Positions 8,036-17,304 of a stretch of DNA of 64,000 nt are shown in pieces. Origin of the DNA: Moellerella sp963519845 (lineage in GTDB: Bacteria > Pseudomonadota > Gammaproteobacteria > Enterobacterales > Enterobacteriaceae); assembly GCA_963519845.1 (NCBI GenBank), contig CAUQNX010000002.1, forward strand, positions 62,001-126,000. The letters are read 5' to 3'. A program made the translations under genes and the position numbers. Within the stretch, counting starts at the first letter, position 1; each line of letters opens with the position of its first letter. Below the pieces are notes generated by a model. It saw only the letters and a list, made by a program, of their open reading frames with translations. It ran no database searches and was not told where the DNA came from.

Positions 8036-10288
8036 TTAGAATCGAACTTGTCCGCCTAACATATAAGTTCGCCCTCTCGCTGTCTGATTTTGCTTACTGG
8101 TCTCTTCCATTACCGCTGATGAGTTAGCCCGATTTAATGCGTCAGAATAGTTACGATTAGTGGCGTTATTAATCATAAACATCATTTTAAAATTCCGATT
8201 GACGGCATAATCAGCATATAAATCGATGATTGTCGGTTGTTTTTCATATTTGTCTGTCCGTATTGCTCCTTCACTATCGATATCGCCCGCCGGATTAATG
8301 CGTTTAGATGGACCTGTTACTCGAATCGTGGTTCCTAATGTCAGCTTTTCATCAAATAAACGTACGCCAGAATCCAAGGTTAAATAGTAATCAGGTAACT
8401 CGGAAATATCAGCGGCACTGAATGAACTAGAGCCGTAGGTCGCAGACATTGGCTGATCACTAGTCTCTTTGCTATAAGCTAAACTGGTATAAAAAACACC
8501 CGCATCATAATCAGCTTGGATTTCATAACCCTTTAAGGTGACTCGATTGGGATCATTTTGGTAAATATACATTTTTACATTTGGATTAATATCTTGTTCA
8601 AATGCATCGTCATTTAACAAGCAACGTTGATACTCATCCTGAGGATTGGTGCGGCATAAAACATAACCCGCGCTGTGAATATAATCTTTGATCCTTGTAT
8701 TATACCAAAGCGCTTTTAAGCGTAATTGGTCACCATCAACGATCAAGTCTGGCCGAAAACTATTAAATCCAAGTTGAAGTGTCTGTGCCTTCTCGCCTTT
8801 CAGGAACGGATTCATTGATGCTCCGCCCTCATTAGAGAAAAAAGCTTCCTGTGAATTAGGGGCGCGCATACTGTGGGCATAGCTAACAAACGGCTGAAAC
8901 TCTGGAATAATTTCAGCCGATAATAGAACCCCGGGATTGAGACCCGCTTCGCGTAAATTTATATTAGATTCACCCTCTGGAAAACATTTTTCTCTGGCGT
9001 CACAAGCAGGTTTAAAACCTTTGACATGATAGCGGGTGTAATTCAAATCAAATTGCGCCGTGTAAATATCATAATTGGCCGTTAGTTTGGTATAAGCACT
9101 GGTTAAATCTTGACTGCCTTGTGGTGAAAATGGATTTCGAGTTAATGTATCCTCAGTACTAACTGTATTCACAACACGATCATATTTAGTCTGCATTATT
9201 TTAGAGCCGACCATTAATGAATAATCAATATCACCCAATGAGAAACGGCTGGTATTAAATGCATTAATTGCATCCGATTGATTATTAGATTCACCTTCTC
9301 TTAAAGCCCATCCTAATGAATCACCCTCAAATTTTTGCTCGCTGCGACTGTGACTTAATAAAATCTCACTATCAATTAATTCACTAAAAGGCGTATATTT
9401 ATATTTTAAATAGTAGTCTTTACTATCTATTTTTCGGCGTGTGAGTTTATTTTGATAAAAGCGCCCGCTTAATTCGAGTTCATGATAGTCATTGGGTTTA
9501 AATTTTATTTTGCTTAATTGTGAATCCGGTTTTTGTTTAAAGGTACTGTCTGTCGCAAATTCATCGCTGTCATTGCCATTACCATTTTTATAATTCCCCG
9601 GAATATTATGTCCACTGACGGCAATAAGAGCCCCAATATAACTTTGCTCTTGGTTTAAAGGCGCTTTTCCGCCCACTGCAACCATGCCATTATAGCCGGT
9701 TCCATTATCTCCCCAGCTGGCCTTGCTTCGTACCCCCGCCAGATTATCTTTAAAGACCACATCATCAAGATCTAATGTCCTAACATTGGCACTTCCCGCC
9801 AGCGCATTAATACTATTTCCGCCATTTAATTGCCCCTTTTCCACTTCAACTTGCACCACAAAGTTAGGATCAATTAAAGCACCAAATTGATTATAAGGCT
9901 GCTGCCCATGGGTATATTGACTGGGTGAGATACCATAGAAACTTTGACTCACTCCATCAATCATCGTATTAACCCGGCCAAAACCGCTTAAGCCGCGAAT
10001 ATTGATACTTATCGCTGCTTGGCTAGCATCCATTTGAGTGTAAACGCCGGGCATACTCCGAATAGCCTGATCCAAGGATTGAAGGCTATTTTCTGTTCCT
10101 ATTGCACTATATCCACCCGGTTTAGCTAATGCATCTGTTAATGGTGTTTTTTTATTCACACCAGAAACCTTTAATTTACTAAATTTTATTATTTTATCGC
10201 TGTTCTCTTGTATTTCTTGAGCCAATGCCACCCCTTGAATACTGGTAATTAATATTCCAGCACTCAATACTTTCATTGAAATTTTCAT
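8036..10288 (-). CDS. TonB-dependent outer-membrane receptor, probable heme/hemoglobin type
   Basis: This 750-residue receptor has a signal peptide (about residues 1-23), a plug domain (about 45-170, with NIRGLSGFGRVNTMIDG) and a 22-strand-type barrel ending in aromatic residues (GGQVRF). Around residue 470-500 the SMRAP and MNPFLKGEKA segments resemble the FRAP and NPNL boxes of heme receptors, but the His found between them in HmuR-type proteins is absent. Cys pairs in CDAREKC and CRTNPQDEYQRC suggest disulfide-closed loops. It lies downstream of an exported oligopeptidase and a TonB gene on the same strand. The substrate is inferred, and another iron complex is possible. Confidence 0.75.
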   Translation of the reverse strand: MKISMKVLSAGILITSIQGVALAQEIQENSDKIIKFSKLKVSGVNKKTPLTDALAKPGGYSAIGTENSLQSLDQAIRSMPGVYTQMDASQAAISINIRGLSGFGRVNTMIDGVSQSFYGISPSQYTHGQQPYNQFGALIDPNFVVQVEVEKGQLNGGNSINALAGSANVRTLDLDDVVFKDNLAGVRSKASWGDNGTGYNGMVAVGGKAPLNQEQSYIGALIAVSGHNIPGNYKNGNGNDSDEFATDSTFKQKPDSQLSKIKFKPNDYHELELSGRFYQNKLTRRKIDSKDYYLKYKYTPFSELIDSEILLSHSRSEQKFEGDSLGWALREGESNNQSDAINAFNTSRFSLGDIDYSLMVGSKIMQTKYDRVVNTVSTEDTLTRNPFSPQGSQDLTSAYTKLTANYDIYTAQFDLNYTRYHVKGFKPACDAREKCFPEGESNINLREAGLNPGVLLSAEIIPEFQPFVSYAHSMRAPNSQEAFFSNEGGASMNPFLKGEKAQTLQLGFNSFRPDLIVDGDQLRLKALWYNTRIKDYIHSAGYVLCRTNPQDEYQRCLLNDDAFEQDINPNVKMYIYQNDPNRVTLKGYEIQADYDAGVFYTSLAYSKETSDQPMSATYGSSSFSAADISELPDYYLTLDSGVRLFDEKLTLGTTIRVTGPSKRINPAGDIDSEGAIRTDKYEKQPTIIDLYADYAVNRNFKMMFMINNATNRNYSDALNRANSSAVMEETSKQNQTARGRTYMLGGQVRF

Positions 10289-10437
10289 TAGAATTACGCC
10301 TAAACTCAGAATTAATTATTATATATGCTCACATGCTGAATTTATGGTTTAGATAAAGATAAATACTAAAATAAGCCTAGTAACTTTAATTTACTCAGGT
10401 CAATCATGCCTAAATAGATTAAAATAATCATAGCAAT

Positions 10438-10466
10438 AAGAACACCTGACATTAACAGGTGCTCTT
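10438..10466 (-). terminator. Terminator after the oligopeptidase gene
   Basis: CACCTG/CAGGTG with flanking AAGA/TCTT make an 11-position stem with one mismatch, 28 bases beyond the oligopeptidase stop. The following bases on the minus strand are T-rich (TTCTTATTG). It may partly separate the receptor gene from the upstream genes. Confidence 0.6.
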
Positions 10467-10493
10467 AATTGTAAATATAATTTTTAGATATAT

Positions 10494-12671
10494 TTATTTT
10501 GAAATTAAATGAGGGAAATACTTACCCTTATCTTCTAACATTAATATAAAACTATATTCTGTCGCTATATCTTCTAGCGCATTAAAGCGGCCTGATTTAC
10601 CACCATGACCCGCACTCATATTCGTTTCTAATAACAATATTGAGTTGCCTTGTTTCATATCGCGCAATTTAGCCACCCACTTAACAGGCTCCCAATATTG
10701 CACTTGTGAATCATGCAGACCCGTAGTGACTAACATATGAGGATAGCGCTGTGCCTTTATATTGTCATAAGGACTATAAGCCAGCATTCTAAAGTAAGCC
10801 TCTTTTTGCTCTGGATTACCCCACTCATCATACTCACCTGTGGTTAAGGGAATGGTAGGATCGAGCATAGTGGTCATCACATCCACAAAAGGAACAGCGG
10901 CGACAATTCCTTCATAGAGATCAGGCGCCATATTTACTACAGCGCCCATTAATAGCCCGCCAGCACTGCCACCCATTCCATAAATATGTCCAGCTTGACC
11001 ATAGCCTTGCGAAACAAGACTATTGGTTACATCAATAAAGTCTGAAAAAGAATTTTTCTTATTTTCCAGTTTACCTTGGGTATACCATTTTTTACCCAGT
11101 TCACCACCGCCACGAATATGGGCGATCGCATAGACAAAACCGCGATCTAACAGTGAAAGTCGGGATGAGCTAAATGCAGGATCAATACTGTGACCATAAG
11201 CACCATAACCATAAACGAGTAGCGGATTAGCCCCCGAAACAAATTTATCTTTACGGTAGACCAGCGAAACCGGGACTTTCACCCCATCTTGCGCGGTAAA
11301 CCATAAGCGTTCGCTGGCGTAGAGATCACGCTGAAAACCTTTTACTTCTTGCTGCTTTAATAGATGACGCTCCTTGGTATTCATATTAATTTCATATGTT
11401 GATGACGGAGTGGTCATCGATGAATAACCATAACGCAGATATTCAGTATCAGGCTCAGGATTATAACCAATCCAAGTCATATAAGCCGGATCATCAAAGG
11501 GAATATAACTCTCTTCTTTGGTCTGCCAATTAATTTGACGTAAATTAACTAAACCATTTTGTCGCTCTTCAATAACCAACCACTGATTGAAGAGTTCAAA
11601 ACCTTCAAGATCGACGCCCTCGCGAGGCGCAATAACCGTTTCCCACGCTTGTTTCTCATTATTTGCCACGTAGAGGCCGAATAATTCATGCTCATGATTG
11701 GAACGAATATAAAAGCGATCTTTAAAATGATCGACATAATATTCATGTCCCGTTTTTCGCGGTTGAAATAAGGTTAATTCACTTTGCGGATTATTAGCAT
11801 CAATCAGTCGATATTCGGCAGTTTCAGTACTGGTGATCCCCAGTAAAATATAATCTTTCGATGTTGATTTCGCTAAACTGACATAAAAGGTATCGTCAGA
11901 CTCTTCATAAATCTTCTGATCATCTTTTTGTTGTTTGCCATATTGATGACGGAAAACCTGATAGGGCAGTAGTGTTTTGGCGTGTTTATTCACATAAAAT
12001 AGGGTTTCGCTGTCATTAGCCCACACTATATTTCCGGAAGTGCCATTGATAATATTATTTTGCCATTGGTCGCCATCGAGTTGACGAAATGAAATAGCAA
12101 AATTATTACGCCCTTGTCTATCTTCACTGACTGCCATAGTTTTATTATCGGGTGAAATAGTTAATCCACCCAGACGATAATAATCCGCACCCTCTGCTCT
12201 TTGGTTACCATCGATCAGCGTTTGCCAGTCGGCTTGTTCATCAGTTTGTTTATCTACAGGTCTACGTTGATAAATAGGATAGTTTTTGCCCTGCTGATAA
12301 ACAGTGCGATAAATATAACCATTGGATGTATAAGGAACAGATTGATCATCCTGTTTAACACGGCCAATCAATTCTTGTAGAATATCTGAACGCAGTGACT
12401 CACCGTTAGCCAGCACCTGTTGCGCGTATTTATTTTCCTGTTCTAAATATTCAATTACCTCTGGAGACTGACGATCATCATCTCTTAGCCAAAAATAGTT
12501 ATCGACACGGGTATCACCATGTATTGTCATGCTGTGAGGCTGTTTAATCGCCTTAGGTGCATCCATTATTTTCTCCGCCAGAACCTGGTTTGAATTCATG
12601 CCTAATAGTGCAATACAGCACCAACTAATGATTCTAAGTGAATCCTTACGCCAGTCTAATTGTTTACTCAT
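10494..12671 (-). CDS. ptrB: Oligopeptidase B (S9A family) with an export signal
   Basis: Oligopeptidase B cuts short peptides after Lys or Arg. The 725-residue protein has the N-terminal beta-propeller (about 45-430) and the alpha/beta-hydrolase domain. The triad motifs are intact: GGSAGGLL (Ser near 568), HDSQVQYWEP (Asp near 652) and GHGGKSGRF (His near 688). E. coli PtrB starts directly at the PHAMTLHGDTR region; here about 35 extra residues form a signal peptide (SLRIISWCCIALLGM, cleavage near VLA). Its ATG follows AAGGA and is 19 bases past tonB, so the two are co-transcribed. A role in trimming an imported iron-peptide or hemoglobin peptide is only an inference. Confidence 0.88.
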   Translation of the reverse strand: MSKQLDWRKDSLRIISWCCIALLGMNSNQVLAEKIMDAPKAIKQPHSMTIHGDTRVDNYFWLRDDDRQSPEVIEYLEQENKYAQQVLANGESLRSDILQELIGRVKQDDQSVPYTSNGYIYRTVYQQGKNYPIYQRRPVDKQTDEQADWQTLIDGNQRAEGADYYRLGGLTISPDNKTMAVSEDRQGRNNFAISFRQLDGDQWQNNIINGTSGNIVWANDSETLFYVNKHAKTLLPYQVFRHQYGKQQKDDQKIYEESDDTFYVSLAKSTSKDYILLGITSTETAEYRLIDANNPQSELTLFQPRKTGHEYYVDHFKDRFYIRSNHEHELFGLYVANNEKQAWETVIAPREGVDLEGFELFNQWLVIEERQNGLVNLRQINWQTKEESYIPFDDPAYMTWIGYNPEPDTEYLRYGYSSMTTPSSTYEINMNTKERHLLKQQEVKGFQRDLYASERLWFTAQDGVKVPVSLVYRKDKFVSGANPLLVYGYGAYGHSIDPAFSSSRLSLLDRGFVYAIAHIRGGGELGKKWYTQGKLENKKNSFSDFIDVTNSLVSQGYGQAGHIYGMGGSAGGLLMGAVVNMAPDLYEGIVAAVPFVDVMTTMLDPTIPLTTGEYDEWGNPEQKEAYFRMLAYSPYDNIKAQRYPHMLVTTGLHDSQVQYWEPVKWVAKLRDMKQGNSILLLETNMSAGHGGKSGRFNALEDIATEYSFILMLEDKGKYFPHLISK

Positions 12672-12690
12672 TCCTTTTCTCTTTAATAAT

Positions 12691-13488
12691 TCAATTTGCT
12701 AATGAAAAATCGATGGGGAGTCTCACGGTTATTTGTCCATTACGGAGTATCTCTGAAGGGGGTATAGGTAAAGGCTCAGCGCGTTTTAATACTCTCTCAG
12801 CTTCTCGATCTAAAGAACGGGTTCCCGAAGCATGATACAGAGAGCTGCTGATCACATAACCTCGGTCATCAACGACAAAATGGACAACGGGCGTTCCGGT
12901 TCTATTGCGACGGCTTGCATCATCAGGGTATTGTTTAAATTTCATTAAGCGACCCAGAACTAACGCTTGCCACTGTTTTTCCGCATTTAGTACGGCATTT
13001 GAATCGCTGTCATAACTGGCAGCAATACGTTGCCTGATATTAGGTGCCGCAGCATTGCTACTGGCCATCGCCGAACTAGCTTGAGATTGATCACTAGGTC
13101 GATCCTTTTTAACATCGCGTTTTTCTACCGGCTTCTTTTTATTCGGCTCCTTAACTGGCGGCTGTTTTTTGGCTTTTGCCACTTGAATTTCCGCCTTCAC
13201 ATTTTCGACCAAAGCCGGAAGCTCCGACTCTGGTGTAATAGTTTCTAAAGTTTGACTCGCGGCAGCCAATTGCTGCTCTTGACCGAGATTGGATTCAATC
13301 TCTTTTTTAGCCTCTGTATCAACAGAAAATGCCATCATAACCGCAGGCGGCGGCATAATATCATTCAATTGATAATCTGAATCTTTATGTGTTACCCACC
13401 AAAAGAGTAAGCTGTGCAATAAAATAGTGATTAATATTGCACAGCTTAGTTTAATCATTCGATATGGGTAGAGATTTATGACGACCAT
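12691..13488 (-). CDS. tonB: TonB family energy transducer
   Basis: TonB couples the inner-membrane proton motive force to outer-membrane receptors. The 265-residue product has one N-terminal membrane anchor (about 11-32, with a His in ILLHSLLF as in the TonB SHLS region), a Pro/Lys-rich periplasmic spacer (about 95-135) and a C-terminal TonB domain (about 170-262) with the YPDDASRRNRTGTPVVHFVV signature. It is followed at once by oligopeptidase B and then the receptor, so it is probably a private TonB; no exbBD is visible. A Fur box lies 40 bases upstream. The first ATG is used, but an internal ATG (residue 11) would fit equally; neither has a strong SD. Confidence 0.88.
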   Translation of the reverse strand: MVVINLYPYRMIKLSCAILITILLHSLLFWWVTHKDSDYQLNDIMPPPAVMMAFSVDTEAKKEIESNLGQEQQLAAASQTLETITPESELPALVENVKAEIQVAKAKKQPPVKEPNKKKPVEKRDVKKDRPSDQSQASSAMASSNAAAPNIRQRIAASYDSDSNAVLNAEKQWQALVLGRLMKFKQYPDDASRRNRTGTPVVHFVVDDRGYVISSSLYHASGTRSLDREAERVLKRAEPLPIPPSEILRNGQITVRLPIDFSLAN

Positions 13489-13527
13489 ACGCTTATATTC
13501 AACTTAACTAGCTTGGTTACAACTTAA

Positions 13528-13546
13528 CGTAATGATAATCAATTAC
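13528..13546. promoter_or_regulatory. Fur box upstream of the tonB-ptrB unit
   Basis: CGTAATGATAATCAATTAC matches the 19-base Fur consensus at 14 positions, including the whole TGATAATCA core. It lies 40 bases before the tonB start and points to iron repression of the unit. Confidence 0.72.
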
Positions 13547-13636
13547 AGATGCAAATAGAAATCATTTCTTACCATAAAGAGACATTAATCTACTTTTATT
13601 TAACTTTTTGTACACAAAATGAGTAATTTAACTTAG

Positions 13637-14506
13637 TTACTTATACTCGGGCGTATACCAAACATAATCCGCATGTAAATTATCAATTTCAGAACCCTTC
13701 TCACTCAGAATTAAAACCGCAACGCTTGTATCGGGAGAGAGATCTTGAATATGCAATGGCACACCAATAGCGCGGGTTGCATGATAACCACCAGCGAAAA
13801 GTAGCGCGGGTTGCGGCGCTTTCAGTATGGATTCGGCCATACGACGATCGCGCATTTGCTGAATCACCGTCATTTTATTAATTTGATCGGCGCTAAGCTG
13901 TCCGCCATGGGAGCCCTCAATCGTTTGACTAATTAATGACTGTACTAGCGGTTGTGTGGAATAAATTCCCTTTATCGCTGGAGGATTGGCATAAGCTTGC
14001 TTGATTTCACTGCGATCTAAATTGGCGGTCAGTAGCGGATAAGGCGCTTTAAGTAGCGCTTTAGTTAACTCACCATATTGCGCCCATGGCCAACCCTGTT
14101 GCCATGAAAGCGCGGCTTGAATTTTCTCATCACGCACATAGGGGTCAGATTGCAGTGATTGTTTAACTTGATCGACCTTTTGCTGTTGATCAGGATTTAA
14201 CATTTCAAGTAACACGGCGCCTTGTGGTCGTATCGCGGTCATCTCTTGAGCTAACCACTGCTCTATTTGATGATGATAAAGATTATCGTGCTTTTCACCC
14301 ACTATCACTAATGGCTGTTCGGCCAGCTGTTGTACCAGCTGCTCAGCACTGATGGCCTTGCCACTGTGTAAATCGATGATGGCGCCTTGAGTCATCAATT
14401 CACTCCCTAAGGCTAAGCGGGGCTCTTCTTTCGGTTGCTGTGCGCATGCGGATAAAAAGAGAATTCCCATGCTTAACACACTGATTTTTAATCTATCTAT
14501 TCTCAT
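13637..14506 (-). CDS. ChaN family heme/iron-regulated lipoprotein
   Basis: ChaN-like proteins (PhuW in Pseudomonas) are iron-regulated lipoproteins that bind heme between two monomers. The 289-residue product has a lipoprotein signal with lipobox LSACAQQ (Cys near residue 21) and the ChaN-family segments VIVGEKHDNLYHHQIEQW, VLLEMLNPDQQQ and LLFAGGYHATRAIGVP. It is upstream of and co-directional with the tonB-ptrB-receptor genes but has its own Fur box, so it is probably a separate iron-controlled unit of the same uptake system. Family call is firm; the ligand is known only for relatives. Confidence 0.85.
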   Translation of the reverse strand: MRIDRLKISVLSMGILFLSACAQQPKEEPRLALGSELMTQGAIIDLHSGKAISAEQLVQQLAEQPLVIVGEKHDNLYHHQIEQWLAQEMTAIRPQGAVLLEMLNPDQQQKVDQVKQSLQSDPYVRDEKIQAALSWQQGWPWAQYGELTKALLKAPYPLLTANLDRSEIKQAYANPPAIKGIYSTQPLVQSLISQTIEGSHGGQLSADQINKMTVIQQMRDRRMAESILKAPQPALLFAGGYHATRAIGVPLHIQDLSPDTSVAVLILSEKGSEIDNLHADYVWYTPEYK

Positions 14507-14547
14507 TATTTATACTCGTTTAATCAAAATTTACCTTGGTAACATAT

Positions 14548-14566
14548 AGTAATGAGAATTATTTTC
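14548..14566. promoter_or_regulatory. Fur box upstream of the chaN-like gene
   Basis: AGTAATGAGAATTATTTTC agrees with the Fur consensus at 14 of 19 positions and lies 42 bases before the ATG. It is squeezed between the gene and the maeB terminator. Confidence 0.72.
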
Positions 14567-14568
14567 AA

Positions 14569-14603
14569 TAAAAAACCCCTGTATCGGATAGATACAGGGG
14601 TTT
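14569..14603 (-). terminator. Rho-independent terminator of maeB
   Basis: AAACCCCTGTATC pairs perfectly with GATACAGGGGTTT around a 5-base loop and is followed on the minus strand by TTTTTT. It lies about 22 bases beyond the maeB stop. Confidence 0.88.
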
Positions 14604-14624
14604 GATTGACTCGCTAAATATTGA

Positions 14625-16904
14625 TTAAGCGGACTGAGTTTGGGCTTCCACCACAGCTAAAGCCACCATATTCACGATACGGCGAACTGAGGCAATTTGT
14701 GTTAGTACGTGGACAGGTTTTGAGAGCCCCATCAATACAGGACCGACAGTCACTCCATCAGAACTAGTTACCCGCAGTAGGTTATAACTGATACGTGCGG
14801 CTTCCATATTTGGCATAATTAATAAGTTAGCTGAACCTTTCAGCGGACTATCCGGCATCACATCCTGACGAATAGACTCGATCAAAGCCGCATCTGCGTG
14901 CATTTCACCATCAATTTCTAATTCAGGCGCTTTTTGATTAATAATTGCCAACGTATCTCGCATTTTTTGCGCTGAGGCACAATCAGAAGAGCCAAAACTT
15001 GAACGCGATAAGAGTGCAACTTTAGGCTCTATCCCAAAACGGCGTACAGTATCTGCCGCCATCAAGGTAATTTCAGCCAGTTGTTCCGGCGTTGGATCAT
15101 CATTCACATAAGTATCAGTGATAAATGTATTCCCCGTTGGCAGTAATAGCGCATTCATCGCACCCGCCGTGTGAACACCTTCACTAAAGCCTAAGATATT
15201 TCTAACCACTTCATAATGTTCAAGGTAGCTGCCAACAGTACCACAGATCATGCCATCCGCTTCACCACGTGACACCATAATACTGCCGATGATAGTTGGA
15301 TTGGTTCTAACTGCACGACGAGCGGTTTCTTGCGACACACCACGGCGTTTCATGATGTTGTAATACTCTTGCCAGTACTCTTTGAAACGAGGATCGTTAT
15401 CATTGTTAACGATCTCAAAATCTTTGCCCGCCTCAATATGCAGACCCAAATTTTTGATACGTGTTTCAATTACACTTGGACGACCAATCAGAATAGGATA
15501 GGCAAGACCTAATGAAACCAGTTCTTGAGTTGCATGAAGAATGCGATTGTCTTCCCCTTCCGCTAAGACAATACGTTTTTTGTCTTTTTTAGCTTGAGTG
15601 AAAATCGGCTTCATAAACAGATTCGTTTTATAGACAAACTGATTGAGTCTATCAATATAAGCATCAAAATCTGCGATCGGACGCGTAGCAACACCTGAAT
15701 CCATCGCCGCTTTGGCTACCGCAGGGGCAATTTTAACAATCAGGCGCGGATCAAAAGGTTTAGGAATAATATATTCAGGGCCGAAATGCAGATCTTGCTC
15801 ACCATAAGCGGATGCCACTTCTTCATTTTGCTCAGCTAGTGCTAAGTCAGCAATGGCATGGACACAGGCTAATTTCATCTCTTCATTAATTGCCGTTGCA
15901 CCAACATCAAGGGCACCACGGAAAATAAATGGGAAGCAGAGCACATTATTGACTTGGTTAGGATAGTCAGAACGGCCAGTACAGATAATCGCATCGGGGC
16001 GAACTTCTTTTGCCAAAGGTGGCAGAATTTCGGGCTCTGGGTTAGCCAGTGCTAAAATAAGCGGGCTTTTTGCCATAGTTTTAACCATATCTTGAGTCAA
16101 AACGCCAGGACCAGAACAACCGAGGAAAATATCTGCATTAGGGATCACATCCGCTAATGTACGACTGCCGTTATCATCAATCGCATATGCCGCTTTAGTC
16201 ACGTCCATGCGCTCATCACGGCCTTTATAAATCACGCCTTTTGAGTCACAAACGGTGATGTTTTCACGCTGCATACCTAAAATAAGTAAAAGATTCATAC
16301 AAGCAATAGATGCAGCTCCCGCACCTGATACCACCATACGTACATCTTTTATCTCTTTTTTAACCACACGCAAGCCGTTTAGCACTGCCGCCGTACAGAT
16401 AATCGCCGTACCATGTTGATCATCATGAAATACAGGAATATTCATGCGCTCACGCAGTTTTTGTTCAATATAAAAACACTCTGGTGCTTTAATATCTTCT
16501 AAATTTATCCCGCCAAACGTGGGCTCTAGTGATGCTATCACCTCGATTAATTTGTCAGGATCTAACTCATCGATTTCAATATCAAAAACATCAACACCGG
16601 AGAATTTTTTGAATAGAACACCTTTGCCTTCCATCACAGGTTTACCCGCCAGCGCACCTATATTACCTAGGCCAAGTACTGCGGTTCCATTGGAAATAAC
16701 ACCGACTAAATTGCCTTTCGCCGTATAGCGATAAGCAGCGAGTGGATCCGCTGCAATTTCAAGACAAGGCGCAGCCACACCGGGTGAGTAAGCTAAAGCG
16801 AGATCTCTTTGAGTTGTCAATGGCTTAGTAGCAGTAACCTCTATTTTTCCTGGTCGAGGGAACTCATGAAAATCAAGGGCACTTTGTTTTAATGTTTCAT
16901 CCAT
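14625..16904 (-). CDS. maeB: NADP-dependent malic enzyme, with phosphotransacetylase-like tail
   Basis: MaeB decarboxylates malate to pyruvate with NADP+, supplying NADPH and pyruvate. The malic-enzyme domain (about 1-430) shows YSPGVAAPC, the NAD(P) fold VVSGAGAASIACMN and GCSGPGVL; the C-terminal half (about 430-759) is a phosphotransacetylase-like regulatory domain that is not catalytic in the family. The frame is open to 16997, but the ATG at 16902-16904 gives the 759 residues of E. coli MaeB and has AAGGA 8 bases upstream. It is a single-gene unit divergent from the NarP-like regulator. Confidence 0.96.
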   Translation of the reverse strand: MDETLKQSALDFHEFPRPGKIEVTATKPLTTQRDLALAYSPGVAAPCLEIAADPLAAYRYTAKGNLVGVISNGTAVLGLGNIGALAGKPVMEGKGVLFKKFSGVDVFDIEIDELDPDKLIEVIASLEPTFGGINLEDIKAPECFYIEQKLRERMNIPVFHDDQHGTAIICTAAVLNGLRVVKKEIKDVRMVVSGAGAASIACMNLLLILGMQRENITVCDSKGVIYKGRDERMDVTKAAYAIDDNGSRTLADVIPNADIFLGCSGPGVLTQDMVKTMAKSPLILALANPEPEILPPLAKEVRPDAIICTGRSDYPNQVNNVLCFPFIFRGALDVGATAINEEMKLACVHAIADLALAEQNEEVASAYGEQDLHFGPEYIIPKPFDPRLIVKIAPAVAKAAMDSGVATRPIADFDAYIDRLNQFVYKTNLFMKPIFTQAKKDKKRIVLAEGEDNRILHATQELVSLGLAYPILIGRPSVIETRIKNLGLHIEAGKDFEIVNNDNDPRFKEYWQEYYNIMKRRGVSQETARRAVRTNPTIIGSIMVSRGEADGMICGTVGSYLEHYEVVRNILGFSEGVHTAGAMNALLLPTGNTFITDTYVNDDPTPEQLAEITLMAADTVRRFGIEPKVALLSRSSFGSSDCASAQKMRDTLAIINQKAPELEIDGEMHADAALIESIRQDVMPDSPLKGSANLLIMPNMEAARISYNLLRVTSSDGVTVGPVLMGLSKPVHVLTQIASVRRIVNMVALAVVEAQTQSA

Positions 16905-17304
16905 TGTAAAAATCCTTTCTAATTCATTTGAGGTAAGAGCACTTCTAGTATAGTCATAACCTTTTGTTAAATCTTGATCATTGCGGCAAATTGACAATTT
17001 TGTTGAGATAAATTCAAAAAAATATTGTAGATAAAATATTCAAACTAATATTATATTCTCAATGAATATATTCAATATTAATTATGATTGTTACCCATTT
17101 TTTATTAAAAAGAAATAGTATAATATACCTGAACGATACTAATACTCACTCTTAAATTATAATGGTTAATCCTCTATTATTTTTAGTGACATTCTCACTT
17201 CATCAAGGCATATTATTTTTCTTTAGCTTTTTTATTAATTTTTAACATTAACTCATCGGATATTTAATCACAAGACACAAGAACGACATTAAAAGGAATA
17301 TGCT
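16905..17304. other. Divergent intergenic region, maeB / response regulator
   Basis: These 400 AT-rich bases separate two divergent genes and must carry both promoters. A TATAAT at 17119-17124 could be a -10 for the regulator, but I find no well-spaced -35. No ORF, repeat or RNA fold stands out. Confidence 0.5.

Noticed and set aside
10300..10325. Fur-like A/T motif before the TonB-dependent receptor gene
   Set aside because: The match to the consensus is poor compared with the two accepted Fur boxes, and the surrounding sequence is A/T-rich by chance.
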